A stretch of 47,500 bases of DNA. Origin: Prionace glauca (Eukaryota; Chordata; Chondrichthyes; Carcharhiniformes; Carcharhinidae). The position numbers and the translations under genes were made by a program. Below are positions 12,118 through 22,564 of the stretch, one piece after another. The notes beneath the pieces were generated by a model, which saw only the letters and a list, made by a program, of their open reading frames with translations, was not told the DNA's origin and ran no database searches. The stretch's first letter is position 1, and each line of letters begins with the position of its first letter. Location: the NCBI GenBank assembly GCA_037974335.1, contig CM075760.1:13081845-13129344 (forward strand), read 5' to 3'.

Positions 12118-12550
12118 ATAAGGACATAAGAAAGAAACATGAGAAATAGGAGCAGGAGTAGGCCATCTAGCCCTTCGAGTCTGCCCCGCCATTCAATAAG
12201 ATCATGGCTGATCTGAAGTGGATCAGTTCCACTTTCCCGCTTTCTCCCCATAACCCTTAATTCCCTTGTCTGTCAAAATCTACCCGTGACTTAAATATAT
12301 TCAACGAGGTAGCCTCCACCACTTCAATGGGCAGAGAATTCCAAAGATTCACCATCCCTTTGAGTGAAGAAGTTCCTCCTCAACTCTGACCTAAAGTGCA
12401 CCTCTCCCCCCCTTATCTTGAGGCTGTGCTCTCTAGTCCTGCTATCCTTTCTAAGTGGGAAGAATCCCTCTCCCTCTACCCTATCCATCCCTTTCATTAT
12501 CTTATACGTCTCTATAACATCCCCCCTCATCCTTCTAAACTCCATGACAG
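12118..12550 (-). mobile_element. CR1-like LINE 3' end
   Basis: The minus strand encodes a recognisable ORF2 C-terminus: FRRMRGDVIETYKIMKG, then FFPLRKDSRTREHSLKI and FRSELRRNFFTQR. It ends with the shark LINE terminus (plus-strand ATAGGAGCAGGAGTAGGCCA and TTCAATAAGATCATGGCTGA). A frameshift follows FFTQR, so the fragment is a dead 5'-truncated copy. It lies about 500 bp downstream of the candidate membrane-form 3' end. Confidence 0.88.
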
Positions 12551-12644
12551 ACCAGTTTATGAGTGAATTCACTGAGGTTCTCCTCATTCTTCATTCATTC
12601 TGTCTCTGGATTTGATCAGAAAAAGGCAGAGATGAAGGTGTCTT

Positions 12645-12720
12645 TACACGGGTGGGTCACTGGGTGGCGCAGTGACTCTGTCTCTAGAGGGTCCTGAGTT
12701 CAACCACATCCCACCCATGA
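12645..12720 (+). mobile_element. Possible tRNA-derived SINE head
   Basis: TGGCGCAGTGACTC resembles a Pol III A box, and GAGTTCAACCAC about 35 bp later a weak B box. The downstream sequence does not match a SINE body that I recognise, so this may be a truncated or diverged copy. Confidence 0.35.
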
Positions 12721-12833
12721 CTGGGGGGGACATGCCTATCTGGGAAAGGGGGGGAAACCGGATCATAGGGAAATGGAGCGGAGTTGATGGGTTTAGGAGA
12801 ACGGAATTAAGCCAAGACCGGGATGGTTAAATT

Positions 12834-12839
12834 TTTATT
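12834..12839 (-). terminator. Candidate membrane-form poly(A) signal
   Basis: A minus-strand AATAAA about 220 bp beyond the proposed TM2 stop and the first such signal after a plausible last exon. It is tentative because the last exon itself is uncertain. Confidence 0.4.
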
Positions 12840-13056
12840 CAAAATGTATTTAAAAATTCAGAGAATATTTTACAGCGAAATTGTTTTTTTTTAAAGTTAG
12901 GAAAGTGAACATAGCGATCGAGGGTCACATTGAGAACAGGAGACATGTACAGAGAATCCGTCAATATTTGTACATCTGTTACATTAACCAGAAAGAGAAT
13001 ACAGATCCTTAATAGAAAGAGGAATTAACAAACGTGAATAAGGAATGAGAAATTAT

Positions 13057-13074
13057 CTATACATTAAGTTTACA
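13057..13074 (-). CDS. IGHM: Candidate TM2 exon (CKLNV, stop)
   Basis: The best polypyrimidine-AG acceptor downstream of TM1 (TTTCCCCCCTAG) is followed by TGT AAA CTT AAT GTA TAG, giving a cytoplasmic tail C-K-L-N-V. In other vertebrates TM2 encodes only V-K. Alternatives are an acceptor TGTCTCTCAG near 13191, giving FIILDL then stop, and TTTCCCTCAG near 13268, giving a longer tail. Sequence alone cannot decide. Confidence 0.35.
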   Translation of the reverse strand, partial: CKLNV

Positions 13075-13442
13075 CTAGGGGGGAAACTATTAACCACAAT
13101 AACATTATAACAAAAAAAACCTCGTACTTTTCACACTGAAAACTGAAATAATGTCTATTGTTGCCTCAGTTACAGATCCAGAATGATAAACTGAGAGACA
13201 TTTACTGATAGATTCACCGAAAGCAGATATTGTATTGGAGCCATACACAGATCTTTATAATCAGCTGAGGGAAATCTGCAGCGTCCAAAATTCAACCCAT
13301 CACTTGATCTGTAAAATAAAGAGGCAATATTGAAGCAGATGTTTCTGATGCGGGACATTAATGTTTTTAATCAGTGAAACAATGAGAGATTTTTCAAATC
13401 CATTCTGCCAGTTTGAAATGTGAGTGAATTGAATCATCTCAC

Positions 13443-13570
13443 CTTCACCAGAGTGACGGCAGTGCTGTAGAAAATGCTCAGGAAGAACAGGACGATGAAT
13501 GTGGAAGCGGTTGTCCAGATGTTGCTGTTATCATCCTCACTGTCTTCAATCCAGATGCGGTCGGTGGGGT
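13443..13570 (-). CDS. IGHM: IgM transmembrane exon 1 (TM1)
   Basis: A 128-nt exon with acceptor TGTCCCCTAG and donor AAG then GTGAGATG. With the G supplied by the C4 internal donor it reads [19 protein letters not shown]. That is an acidic extracellular linker, followed by the membrane span [20 protein letters not shown] and then TLVK. The Thr/Ser-lined helix is the conserved antigen-receptor transmembrane motif that pairs with CD79-type signalling partners. It starts in phase 1 and ends in phase 0, leaving a very short cytoplasmic tail to TM2. Confidence 0.96.
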
Positions 13571-14230
13571 CTAGGGGACAGAGGCCAGGAAATGGAATTA
13601 GATTACTTTATTTATCCAGGGAATCTCATTGTTTTCTTTTCCCTCTTCTCCTTTATAAACTGTTCATTCATTCTCATGTCTAATTTTCAATGTATATCTC
13701 CTGTTAAATTCAGGACACTCAGTAACAGATCTCCATAACTATTTTCACACCTGATCCTTGGAGAGTCCATGTCAGAAAGCACTGAAGGTGTTTTCTTGAT
13801 AATCAGTTCATTTTGAACTATTTGCCACTAACCCTTATTGAAGAATGTTCTGACTGATCTGGAGAAACATTCCCCTGTCAATGATTGTTTCCACAGATGG
13901 TGACTGATCTGTAAACTGTGAATGCTGCTGTTTAAGATCTGGGATGTAATTTCCAATCTTTGCTTATTTACAGTGGAAATGTTTAGTAAATCATGAGCTT
14001 AACTCAGTTTCTCAACGTGTTTGGCGGTGTTTTGAGAATTGGGATAGTCATCGGTGTGTATGTCCATTCAAATTCACATTTAAATTTTACTTTCATCATT
14101 CACCTGCCGTTTGTATTAAAGATTGTATGTGTGTGTGTGTGTGTGTGCGCGTCTGTGTGTGTGTGTGTCTGTGAGTCTGTGTGTGTGTGTGTGTGTGTGT
14201 GCGTCAGTGCGTGTGTGTGTGTGTGTGTGA

Positions 14231-14271
<41 letters not shown>

Positions 14272-16870
14272 CACTTCCTGAGCTGCATTAATTTTTGGTC
14301 CTGAGTTAATCTGTGTTTATGAGGGATAATGAACATGTTCATTTGCCTGTGTTTGTTGATTTGTGTAGCTGTGTGTCTGTGTGTATAATTTATTCTTCAG
14401 ATATTGTGGATATATGACTATTATTGTGAGAAGTCTCTGTATATTTATTAATGCCACTCTTAACGTGTGCACGTGTTTCTGCCTGTTTCAATGTGTTAAT
14501 TTGTGTCACTCGAATAATGTTTCCTTCCCTTTCTTTGTGTGTCTGTTCCTCCGTGCGTTTGTGTGTGTATCTGTTGACATATTAGTGCATGTAAATTCGT
14601 GTTGATAGTTATTTATAACAATGTGTCAGTGTATGGCTGTGTTTCCATGTGTAGTATTGTGTGCTGTGGTGTTCTGTTCTGAAGGAGCGTGTGAATGTTT
14701 GCATCCACATGTTTGTGTGAAAATATTTTGCTCTCTGTTCCTCTATAAGCAGTGTGTTAATATTGTTATATCTATTTCCCTGTATAAGTGATAATGTGTA
14801 TAACATTGTGGGTCTCTATATCTGTATTCATTTCAGCGTGAACGTGTGAGAACATGCATTTGTTTGAGTGTGTGCATCTATTTGAGTATGTTTTGGACCT
14901 GCATAAATGTTATCTGTCCGTATTGTGTGTATGCATGTACGTGTTTGTGTCCGTGTACCTAGTCCGTATGTTTAGGTAAGTGTGTAGTTGTGTGTTTGTG
15001 TGTGTTTCTGCGGGCGTTTGTACATATCTGATAATTTGTGTGCATGTTTTGTTTTGTGCCTTCTTGTACAAGTCCGTGTCTGTGTGTGCAGGTGTGGGTG
15101 TATGCCCCCTTGTGCATGCATGTGTGCGTGTATATGTGTGTGTGTGCGTGTGTGTGTGCGTGTGTGTGCATGGTGCGTATGGGACAGAGAGAGAGCGAGA
15201 GAGAAAGAGAGAGTATTTGTGTATGCACGCATTTTTGTTTGTATATGTATAGTCCATTAGTGTATTCGAGGGAGCGTGCTTGTTTGAGTTCGTTTGTGCG
15301 TATATTGTGTGTTCTTCTGATCCGTGTATGTGCATTTGTATTTATGAATGTATCTGTGTTTTTGTTGTGTATGTATTTGTGCGTATTGTGTATTTGTGAG
15401 ATTCTGTGTCTGTATTTGAATGTGCCTGTCTATATTTCTGTGTGTGGGACTATGTGTATGCGTTTGTGTGTTATATTAACATTCTGTATTCGTGTGCATA
15501 TGTATGAGTATGTGTATTTGTGCAATTGTGTCCACGTTTCTGTGTGTGCGTGTGTGTGTGTGTATGTGTGTGAGTGTGTAGTGTGTCTGTATGTGTGAAT
15601 GTGTGTGTGTATGTGTGTGTGAGTGTGTGTATGTGTGTGTGAGTGTGTAGTGTGTGTATGTATGTGTGTGTGTGTGAGTGTGTAGTGTGTGTAGTGTGTG
15701 AGTGTGTGTATGTGTGTGTGAGTGTGTGAGTGTGTGAGTGTGTGAGTGTGTGAGTGTGTGTGTGAGTGTGGGTGTGGACGCCTATGTATGTATGTATAAT
15801 TGTGACAGTTTTGGGCAGCATTATCAGTGTGTGTATTTTTTTAACTGTTGCTCCAAGTTTCACCGACCATAGTGAAGTGAATATGATCCAGACAACCCGA
15901 ATAATGGAACATATTTTCAATGCTTTGCTGGAGAAATGTATTTTATGTGAGGGGCACGGTGATATCAGGAGAGAGAATGAAATAATTCATTGATGTATCT
16001 CAGAGAGCTCAGGGACAGAACAGTTAAAACCCGGGGAGGAATCTATGACTTGTTTAAATTTGTATTCTGGGAAATCAATGCCAGCACATGGTTAACAGGA
16101 ACAAGAGTGTTGAGACATTTTAAATTATGTTGCATTAGTTTATATATATGTTTCAATGATTAAGATAATGATACTTCAAAATCTGTAGCAAGTAAACCGG
16201 AAACTAATTTGTACTGTTGGCAACTGGGTCCTTATAGTAGAGAAATGTTCCCTTCCAAACACAGGAGAGGGAGGAGAGTGAGCTCAGAGTTTCCCTCCCC
16301 CTACCCGGTGATACAATGTCACTGATGGTGTTAACCACTGAGGAGGTAGAGGTGAGTGGATTAAATAATGACATTCCTCCTCTTTTCATTGAGGAAGTTT
16401 TGGGACATGGATTAACTACTGCTCCTCCCCTCTCTTTGCTGGGTTAGTGGGAATCCAGGATGTTAACAATTTCACTCTCCCTCAATCCGATGGGGGGGAA
16501 TATTTCTCCATGTTTTTTGTGTGTGACCCTCACTTCAGTTCCCAGTGGGTGCGGTGCAGTAGCTTAAAGAGGTGGTCAATGAGAGAAACAGGGACACAGA
16601 GATCTAAATGTTGTGTTTGTGTGTCAGACATGTTAAAAATGTCGGAGTGTTTTCCCCTCAGCGGGAGGAAAGTCAGTGAAGATATTTTGCAGGATCCTGT
16701 AATGAATGTGCTCTACTCTATCCCTGACCCAGTGTCTATCTCCGCTGGGAGCACTGGTTCAACAATGTTGGGTCCGAGACATGAAAATATCTGACTCAAA
16801 ATCAAAGATATGGAAGTAAAACTGAAAAACAACCAATTAAACAATTGGGTATTTCATTGATCGTTAGAGG
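13571..16870 (-). other. C4-TM intron with TG-rich repeats
   Basis: The intron of about 3.3 kb between secretory and membrane exons. It contains a clean (TG)n tract at 14126-14273, a degenerate TGTG-rich tract at 14340-15530 and a dense TGTGAG/TG tract at 15535-15775. The remainder (13600-14100 and 15780-16870) has no recognisable exon or element. Open frames in the TG tracts on both strands are low-complexity shadows. Confidence 0.8.
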
Positions 16871-16878
16871 AAAATGTT

Positions 16879-16893
16879 TTTATTCTTTTTATT
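16879..16893 (-). terminator. Secretory poly(A) signals (two AATAAA)
   Basis: On the minus strand AATAAA occurs at 16888-16893 and again at 16879-16884, about 28-42 bp beyond the secretory stop codon. This is very close to the stop, implying a short 3' UTR for secreted IgM mRNA. Competition between this site and splicing to TM1 would set the secreted-to-membrane ratio. Confidence 0.75.
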
Positions 16894-16920
16894 GTAGTTT
16901 TTAATGGAAGTGAGTGACTC

Positions 16921-17312
16921 TCATTGACATGAATTAACAGTGTCCATCAGTGCAAGGGAAATGTTCACAAAACTGGGTTTACCGCTGGATTTGTCAACTG
17001 TTCTGTTGATGATCTTCAAGGGGATGGCTTCATGTCCCACCACACAGGAGTAAGAAGCGCCACTAGACCATTCCTCTGCTGCAATGGATAACAGGCTGTA
17101 CATGAAGAAGGAGCTATCGCCGTTCTCCGCCACCACCTCGGTGTTCCTGTAGTTCCCGGGATTCACCGGCTTGTCGTTGACGGTCCATTTGACGAAGATC
17201 TCTCGGGGGGAGAAACCTCTCACTAAGCAGCTGAGGGAGATGAAACTCTGAGCGGAGACGTCTTCTGCCGAGGGCAGGAGGACAGAGACGACCGGTTCCC
17301 GCGGATTTGGAT
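16921..17312 (-). CDS. IGHM: IgM constant domain 4 with secretory tailpiece (C4-sec)
   Basis: The exon begins [20 protein letters not shown] after acceptor TTTTCTGCAG and ends with TGA at 16921. Fold cysteines are in [10 protein letters not shown] and YSCVVGHEA, core Trp in VKWTVNDK. After the domain come an INRT glycosylation site, [10 protein letters not shown] and the tailpiece [14 protein letters not shown] with its penultimate Cys, used for IgM polymerisation and J-chain bonding. An internal donor G/GTAAAC at 16983/16982 within the SGK codons is the membrane-form splice site. It is in phase with TM1. Confidence 0.97.
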
Positions 17313-17497
17313 CTGCAGAAAATGTACAATAAATGTCAATAAACTGGAGAGTTCTGGAGACAATGAAACCACAGGTTAAATCTCAGGAAAATGCGCTTCG
17401 CTTCTGATTTTAACTCTTCCCATTTTTGATTTGCAGCTTGGAGGGGAGGTGAACACAATTGTTTTCTCAAATAACTCAGGAGGGGGCGGAGTGGAAA

Positions 17498-17715
17498 GAT
17501 TCAGAAAGTTTACAGCACAGAATCAGGCCATTCGGCCCAACTGATCTACTTTTTCTTTTTGGTTTTCTGGTTTTTGATGCTCCACATCAGGCTCCTCCCT
17601 TCTTCTTCGCTCTAAACCCAATAACATCGCCTTCAGTTCACTTTTCACTCATCAACACATCAAACTCCCCAGAAAAATATCAATCGGCCCAGAGTAGTTT
17701 AGTTCAGGGGAGAAC
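17498..17715 (-). mobile_element. LINE 3'-end fragment, diverged
   Basis: AGAAAGTTTACAGCACAGAA and TCAGGCCATTCGGCCCAACT form the standard reverse-strand terminus of a shark LINE family. The remaining roughly 150 bp is CT-rich and only loosely matches what I recall. It lies in the C3-C4 intron. Confidence 0.6.
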
Positions 17716-17777
17716 ATTAATGCACTGAATACTAACTATTGAGTAGTACACTTTCACTGGAGATAGACACAGTGATG

Positions 17778-18512
17778 CATTTACATAGAAACATAGAACA
17801 TTACAGCACAGTACAGGCCCTTTGGCCCTCAATGTTGTGCCGAGCTATGTCCAATCCCAAGATCAAGCTCTCCCACTCCCTATCATTCTGGTGTGCTCCA
17901 TGTATCTATCCAATAACCGCTTGAAAGTTCCTAAAGTGTCTGACTCCACTATCACAGCAGGCAGTGCATTCCACACCGTAACCACACTCTGAGTAAAGAA
18001 TCTACCTCAGACATCCCTCCTGTATCTCCCACCATGAACCTTATAGTAATGCCCCCCTAGTAACCCGAGGAAATAGTCTCTGAACATCCACTCTATCAAT
18101 CCCCCTCACCATCTTATAAACCTCTATTTAGTCGTCTCTCATCCTCCTCTGTTCTAAAGAGAAAAGCCCCAGCTCCCTCAACCTTTCCTCATAAGACCTA
18201 CCCTCCAAACCAGGCAGCATCCTGGTAAATCTCCTCTGCACTCTCTCCAATGCTTCCACATCCTCCTTATAGTGAGGTGATTAGAACTGCACACAATATT
18301 CCAAATGTGGTCTCACCAAGGCTCTGTGCAATTGCAGTATAACCCCACGGCTCTTAAACTCTAACCCCCTGTTAATAAACACTAACACACTTTAAGCCTT
18401 CTTCACGGCTCTATCCACTTGAGTGGCAATCTTCAGAGATCTGTGGATATGAACCCCGGGATCTTTCTGTTCCTCCACATTGCTCAGAACCCTGCTGTTG
18501 ACCCTACATTTA
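17778..18512 (-). mobile_element. LINE 3' region (CR1-like) in the C3-C4 intron
   Basis: In reverse orientation the block starts ACATAGAAACATAGAACATT, GTACAGGCCCTTTGGCCC, then runs through words such as AACATCCACTCTATCAATCC, TAAATCTCCTCTGCACTCTC and ATCTGTGGATATGAACCCCG. This is the standard reverse complement of a shark LINE ORF2 C-terminus and 3' end. The length is about 0.73 kb. Many substitutions mean no open frame remains. The 5'-truncated end lies about 20 bp from the C3 splice donor. Confidence 0.85.
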
Positions 18513-18534
18513 TTGCTTCAATCTCTCAGCTCAC

Positions 18535-18843
18535 CTGTTTCCTTGTGGATAGATGCTCTTAGAGGAGTCGGCAGATCCTGATGGCTCACCACGCACTCAA
18601 ACACAGCCGCACTCAGCCAGGCTTGTGTGGAGATGCTTAATTTGCTGATCACGCTGTCACGATCCGCTCCGGGCTTTTCAGCAATCTCTGATTTCAAATA
18701 CTTCCTGTCTCGGATCCAGGACACGTTAACTCCATCAGGAGCATGAGAAATGATGCAGGTTAAGGTCACGGTCGCCTCCAGTAAGACCTGTTCTATTGGT
18801 GGTGGCTGTATCTTCACTGTGGTATCAAGGCACGGGAGAGGAT
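18535..18843 (-). CDS. IGHM: IgM constant domain 3 (C3)
   Basis: A 309-nt exon, phase 1 to phase 1, acceptor TCATTCACAG and donor ACAG then GTGAGC. It encodes [20 protein letters not shown] and onward; Cys in LPC is a probable inter-chain or inter-subunit bond. Fold cysteines are in LTCIISH and FECVVSH, core Trp in VSWIRDR. The motif [16 protein letters not shown] is strongly diagnostic of shark IgM C3. One N-glycosylation site (VNVS). A LINE insertion ends within about 20 bp of the donor without disturbing it. Confidence 0.96.
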
Positions 18844-19284
18844 CTGTGAATGAGAAATGAAAATGAGCCCCAGTTCCCCTTCAGAAGCAGGACAGCAGTC
18901 TTCAGCCTGAAGGAGACAAAGTCGCCTTCAATATATCAATCTCTAACTCTCGCCTTTCACCTTCCATGGCGAATGGGAAGCCAGCTTGCTGTATGGAATT
19001 ATTCCCTGTATTAAATATTGGAGCAGCGGTAACATTTCCATGAATCAGAATTGGAGAATTCCCAAACAAACACACCATCCTGAACTCAAGGAAAAAGTAC
19101 TGACCGTTGGTTTATAGATAGGGTGGATACACTTTCCAATATTTTACCCCTGTGCTGTGACCTGTGAAGCAGTCTAACACTTACTGTCTCTCCAAATTTT
19201 ACCAGCTGTCTCAGGAACAAGCTGACATCAAGGCCACCTCACTCAGTATATTGCTTCAAACCGAAAGGGGGCACTCTTTTAAGG

Positions 19285-19560
19285 GAAGGCTGTGGTATAT
19301 GGTGTTGTCAATGGACATATAACCTCGGGCAAGACTCTGGGGACACAGATTCGAATCCTATCATTGCAAATATGAAATTTGAATTTTGTAAAAATCTATA
19401 ATTCAAAGTTGAAATGGTTTTCATGAAGCTATTGCTGTAAAACCCCTCCTAGTTCACAAATGTTCCTTACCAAAATCAACCTGCTGTCTTTATCTGGCCT
19501 GGCATGCATGTGACTCCAGATTCACAGCAACGTGAATGACACTTCAGTGCCCTCAGGTTT
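19285..19560 (+). mobile_element. tRNA-derived SINE in the C2-C3 intron
   Basis: The block AGACTCTGGGGACACAGATTCGAATCC contains a B-box-like GATTCGAATCC, and is followed by TATCTGGCCTGGCATGCATG and GACTCCAGATTCACAGCAAC. This is the order of a second common shark SINE that I recall (GGTTCAAATCCCACCATGGC-type body). It is diverged and antisense to Ig. The DNA between 18850 and 19285 shows nothing I recognise. Confidence 0.75.
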
Positions 19561-19759
19561 GGGAAATAAATGCACATCTCAGGAAGGGATAACAAAAAAA
19601 TGTTTTTCTGATGAAATTCTGAATGAGATATTGTCCTAATGCAGCAAACTACACGACAATAAGTTACAAGTTGTTCTATGCTTTGTACCAACTTTAATAG
19701 ATCCCTAATTCTGATTAACATCAGAATGATATATGTTGTCCTCTGTTTGAGTATCTTAC

Positions 19760-20074
19760 CCCGAGATACGCTGATGTTCTGACTCTGAGTGTCTCCTCGG
19801 TGAGTGACCTGGCAGGTATAGACCGCTTTGCTGAACCATTCCCCAGCGGAGACTGTCAGCCGACTGCTGGCCGAGAAGTTCCCGTTCAATCGACAGGGGG
19901 GAGAGGTGACAATTCCTGAATCCACGGGTTCCCCATTCTTCAGCCAACTCACTTCCATTGACCCTGGCTGGAAATCGATGATTGAACAGACGATGATTGC
20001 GAATTTCCTGTGTGAGATTTCTTCACTGGAACTCACGGTGAGGATAAGAGTTGGAGGGATCACAGGCGGAGGGC
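19760..20074 (-). CDS. IGHM: IgM constant domain 2 (C2)
   Basis: A 315-nt exon, phase 1 to phase 1, acceptor CCCTGAAG and donor GGTAAGA. It begins [19 protein letters not shown], the Cys codon being split with C1 and the Pro-rich start acting as a short hinge. Fold cysteines lie in IIVCSII and YTCQVTH, core Trp in VSWLKNGEP. An additional Cys (SPPCRL) may form an inter-chain bridge. N-glycosylation sites: GNFS and QNIS. Confidence 0.95.
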
Positions 20075-20084
20075 CTTCAGGGAA

Positions 20085-20347
20085 AAAAAACAGATCAGTC
20101 ATTTCCTGCAGAAGATGTGGATCAATTAAACTTTTGTCAACAGAGGGTAGTAAGGGCTTGGAAAGCCCTGTCTGCAGCATTGTGGACTCGCCAACTTTAA
20201 GGGCGTTCAAATGGTCAGTGGATAGTCATATGGATAATATTGGAATAGTTTAGGTTAGAGGGTCATGAGATTGGTTCCACTGGTCGGCGCAACATCGAGA
20301 GCCGAATGGCCTGTACTGCGCTGTAATGTTCTATGTTCTATGTTCTA
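20085..20347 (+). mobile_element. LINE 3'-end fragment in the C1-C2 intron
   Basis: The plus strand reads AGAGGGTAGTAAGGGCTTGG, GGCGTTCAAATGGTCAGTGG and GAATGGCCTGTACTGCGCTG, then the repeated octamer-like tail ATGTTCTATGTTCTATGTTC. That terminal tandem tail is typical of CR1-like LINEs. It begins only about 10-15 bp beyond the C2 acceptor, so the acceptor's polypyrimidine tract borders or overlaps the insertion. Confidence 0.75.
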
Positions 20348-20484
20348 ACTCATTTGCAGTCAATAGACACTAACTGGACCAATCCAAAGGGCCGGATTGT
20401 GCACATCTATTTAAATGAGTTATAACCAAGGCCCTACATGTTAACCACAGTGTTTCTGTTTCACACAAGCTCCACAACACTTAC

Positions 20485-20784
20485 ATGGTATTTCAATGCT
20501 ATTGGCTGAGCTGTTGTGTTGAACCTCACAGTCAATTCTGGGACATTCTCCCGCTGAGTCGCTGATGGTTAACTGGCTGCTCAGGGTGTAGGTTCCCTTC
20601 GTGTTTCTCACTGATGGGTAAGTCTTAAACCCACTGGGGACCGTTTGCCCATTTTTCTTCCAGGTCACTTTGGAGACATCTGGAAGGTAATCCATCGCCA
20701 AACATCCGAAGGTGATGGAGCCGCCGGAGTTCTGTTGCTGACAGGGGGAGACCAGGCCATACAGAGTGGGCGCAGACGGTGTCG
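20485..20784 (-). CDS. IGHM: IgM constant domain 1 (C1)
   Basis: A 300-nt exon flanked by TTCCCAG and GTAAGT, phase 1 at both ends. It encodes ATPSAPTLYGLVSPCQQQ and onward. The N-terminal Cys (SPC) is the expected partner for the light chain; the fold cysteines lie in FGCLAMD and IDCEVQH, and the core Trp in VTWKKNGQ. The C-terminal EIP is followed by a Cys formed across the junction with C2, a likely inter-heavy-chain bond. One N-glycosylation site (HNSS). Length and motifs match a typical IgC1 domain. Confidence 0.96.
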
Positions 20785-20879
20785 CTGGGAAAGAATAGCC
20801 AATTGAACAAGTTAGACTCTTACTTGCATTTATTAAGTCATCAAACATTGTTACAAATAGGTTTCTATATTAGATATAG

Positions 20880-21020
20880 CTCTTGGTGTTAAAGGGATGA
20901 AGGGATATGGGTAGTAGGTGTGATCAGGATAGTGATGAGCTCTGACCAAAGTGAAAGGCGGAGTAGGCTCCAAGGGCCGAATGGCCTACTCCAGCTTCTC
21001 TTTTCTATGTTTCTATCTCC
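20880..21020 (+). mobile_element. LINE 3'-end fragment
   Basis: AAAGGGATGAAGGGATATGG, GGCGGAGTAGGCTCCAAGGG and CCGAATGGCCTACTCCAGCT followed by TTTTCTATGTTTCTA form the 3' terminus of a shark CR1-like LINE with its short terminal repeat. It lies about 100 bp upstream of C1 in the intron, on the strand opposite to Ig. Confidence 0.75.
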
Positions 21021-21363
21021 AACATTGATTTGAATTATGAACTTATCCCTAATATTTCCTGATTAAATCTTTCATCCGCCTTTGCGATGATGTTACTTCT
21101 ATCATTTGGGAATTGTCATCTCTGTAGAAACTCATATCCCTGTCTCCACTTCTATCAAATTAGGAAGAAAAAAAAACACATTCTGTTAGTCTCACAATGA
21201 CATGTCATTCATTGGATTAACAGAGAACAGCAAAAAATTTCTCAATTATTGCAGCAACTATTTATTTCTCAACAACAGCAGTGTGTGATGAACCGCTGTT
21301 TATTTCTCAAACAACAACACTTTGTGATGAAGAAGTTCTCCCTTCATTCAGACTATCCACTCA

Positions 21364-21482
21364 CCTGATGAGGGAGCTCCAACAGTTTGTGATTCCAAAT
21401 AAACCTGTTGGACTTTAACCTGGTGCAGTGAGATCCTTACTGTGCCCACACCAACCTCACTCCGGCATCTCCACACTAGTTT
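21364..21482 (+). mobile_element. Elasmobranch interspersed repeat fragment
   Basis: CTGATGAGGGAGCTCC, GTGATTCCAAATAAACCTGT, TGGACTTTAACCTGGTG and CGGCATCTCCACACTAG form the well-known terminal block of a common shark repeat. It lies in the J-C intron. No open frame of interest. Confidence 0.7.
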
Positions 21483-21789
21483 TGGAAATTGCCTGTGTTC
21501 AAACTGATTGGTGCCCCTTCCTCTCTCCAACTCACTGCCTCTCACTCCACAAAACGGAGATTAGTGACTTTGCTTCAAAAATACCTCTGGAATGAATACT
21601 TACTGAATGATCAGGAAACTCTAAATGTGATTATAAATTCAAATAAATCCAACATTTATTGACTCATTGAAGGATCATACATTAATACCAAGAGTTTCCC
21701 ATTTGGGCCCTGAAGTCTCCTCCATCATTCACTGAGATTACAGATGAGCTGATTGTGGTGCTAGCTCTGTTCTGAACCTCCTCACTCCG

Positions 21790-22560
21790 CCATCCATCAC
21801 CCCCTCTGTGCCCATTTCCCCAGCCCTTTGCCCTTTCCCCTGGGTCTCTGACTTTCACGGTGGCTCTTTTCCCCTTTTATCCGGCTCTCTGTATTTCCAC
21901 CTGGCTCTCTACACTTCCCTCCATCTCTGTGTCCTCTCCCCCGGCTCTCTGTTCTTTCCCTCACCCCCCCACACTGTCCCTCAGCTCTCTGCCCTCTGTC
22001 CCTGCTCCCTCCCCTCTTTCTCCTTCCCCCCAGCTCTCTGAGCTTTTTCCCTGACTCTCCTGCCCTTTCCCCTGGGCTCTCTGCCCTTTCCCTCGGCTCT
22101 CTGCCCTTTCTCCTGCCTCCCTGCCCTTTTCTGTGCCCCCCCGCCCTTTTTCCTGGTTCTCTCCCCTTTCCCTGTTCTTTCTACACTTTTCCCCATCTCT
22201 CTGCCCTTTCTTTCAGCTCTCTCCCCTTTCACTGGTCTCTCTGCCCTTTCCCCTGCTCCCTGTCCTTTCCCCTCTCTCTCCGCACTTTCCCCTGACTTTG
22301 CACCCTGTTCCCCGGCTGTGTACCCTTTCCCCCGCCTCTCTGCCCTTCCCCCAGATCTCTGCTGTTTCCCCTAGCTCTCTGCCTTCCCCCCACCCACGGC
22401 TCTCTGCCCTTTCCCTCGCCTCCTGTTCTCCCCTGACTCTTTGCCATTGTCCCTGGCCCCGAGCCCCCAGGGATTCCCTCCAGCTCTCTGCACTCCCAGG
22501 GCAGCCCCCACCTTTGAACACCAAACTGCAGCTTGAGATCTTTCTTCTCTCTCGTTGCAG
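21790..22560 (-). repeat. G-rich, AGCT-bearing switch-like tract 5' of C1
   Basis: On the Ig sense (minus) strand this is G/A-rich, built from degenerate units of about 19-20 bp resembling GGGGAAAGGGCAGAGAGC. The tetramer AGCT, an AID hotspot, recurs (for example plus-strand CAGCTCTCT near 21983, 22032, 22216, 22370 and 22480). It sits about 1 kb upstream of C1, between J and C. In mammals that position and that sense-strand G-richness define Smu. Function is inferred only; a plain polypurine microsatellite is the alternative. Confidence 0.6.
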
Positions 22561-22564
22561 ACCC

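Noticed and set aside
13170-13358. Minus-strand frame ending FIILDL considered as the TM2 exon
   Set aside because: The acceptor TGTCTCTCAG is plausible, but the tail has no Lys and is hydrophobic, unlike any IgM tail. It is kept only as an alternative.
15038-15920. Cys/Val-rich plus-strand and Thr/His-rich minus-strand frames
   Set aside because: Translations of TG repeats in the C4-TM intron. No splice or start context.
19476-20210. Single 244-codon minus-strand frame covering C2
   Set aside because: Only 19760-20074 is Ig-like and bounded by splice sites. The rest is read-through into intron and SINE sequence, so it was trimmed to the exon.
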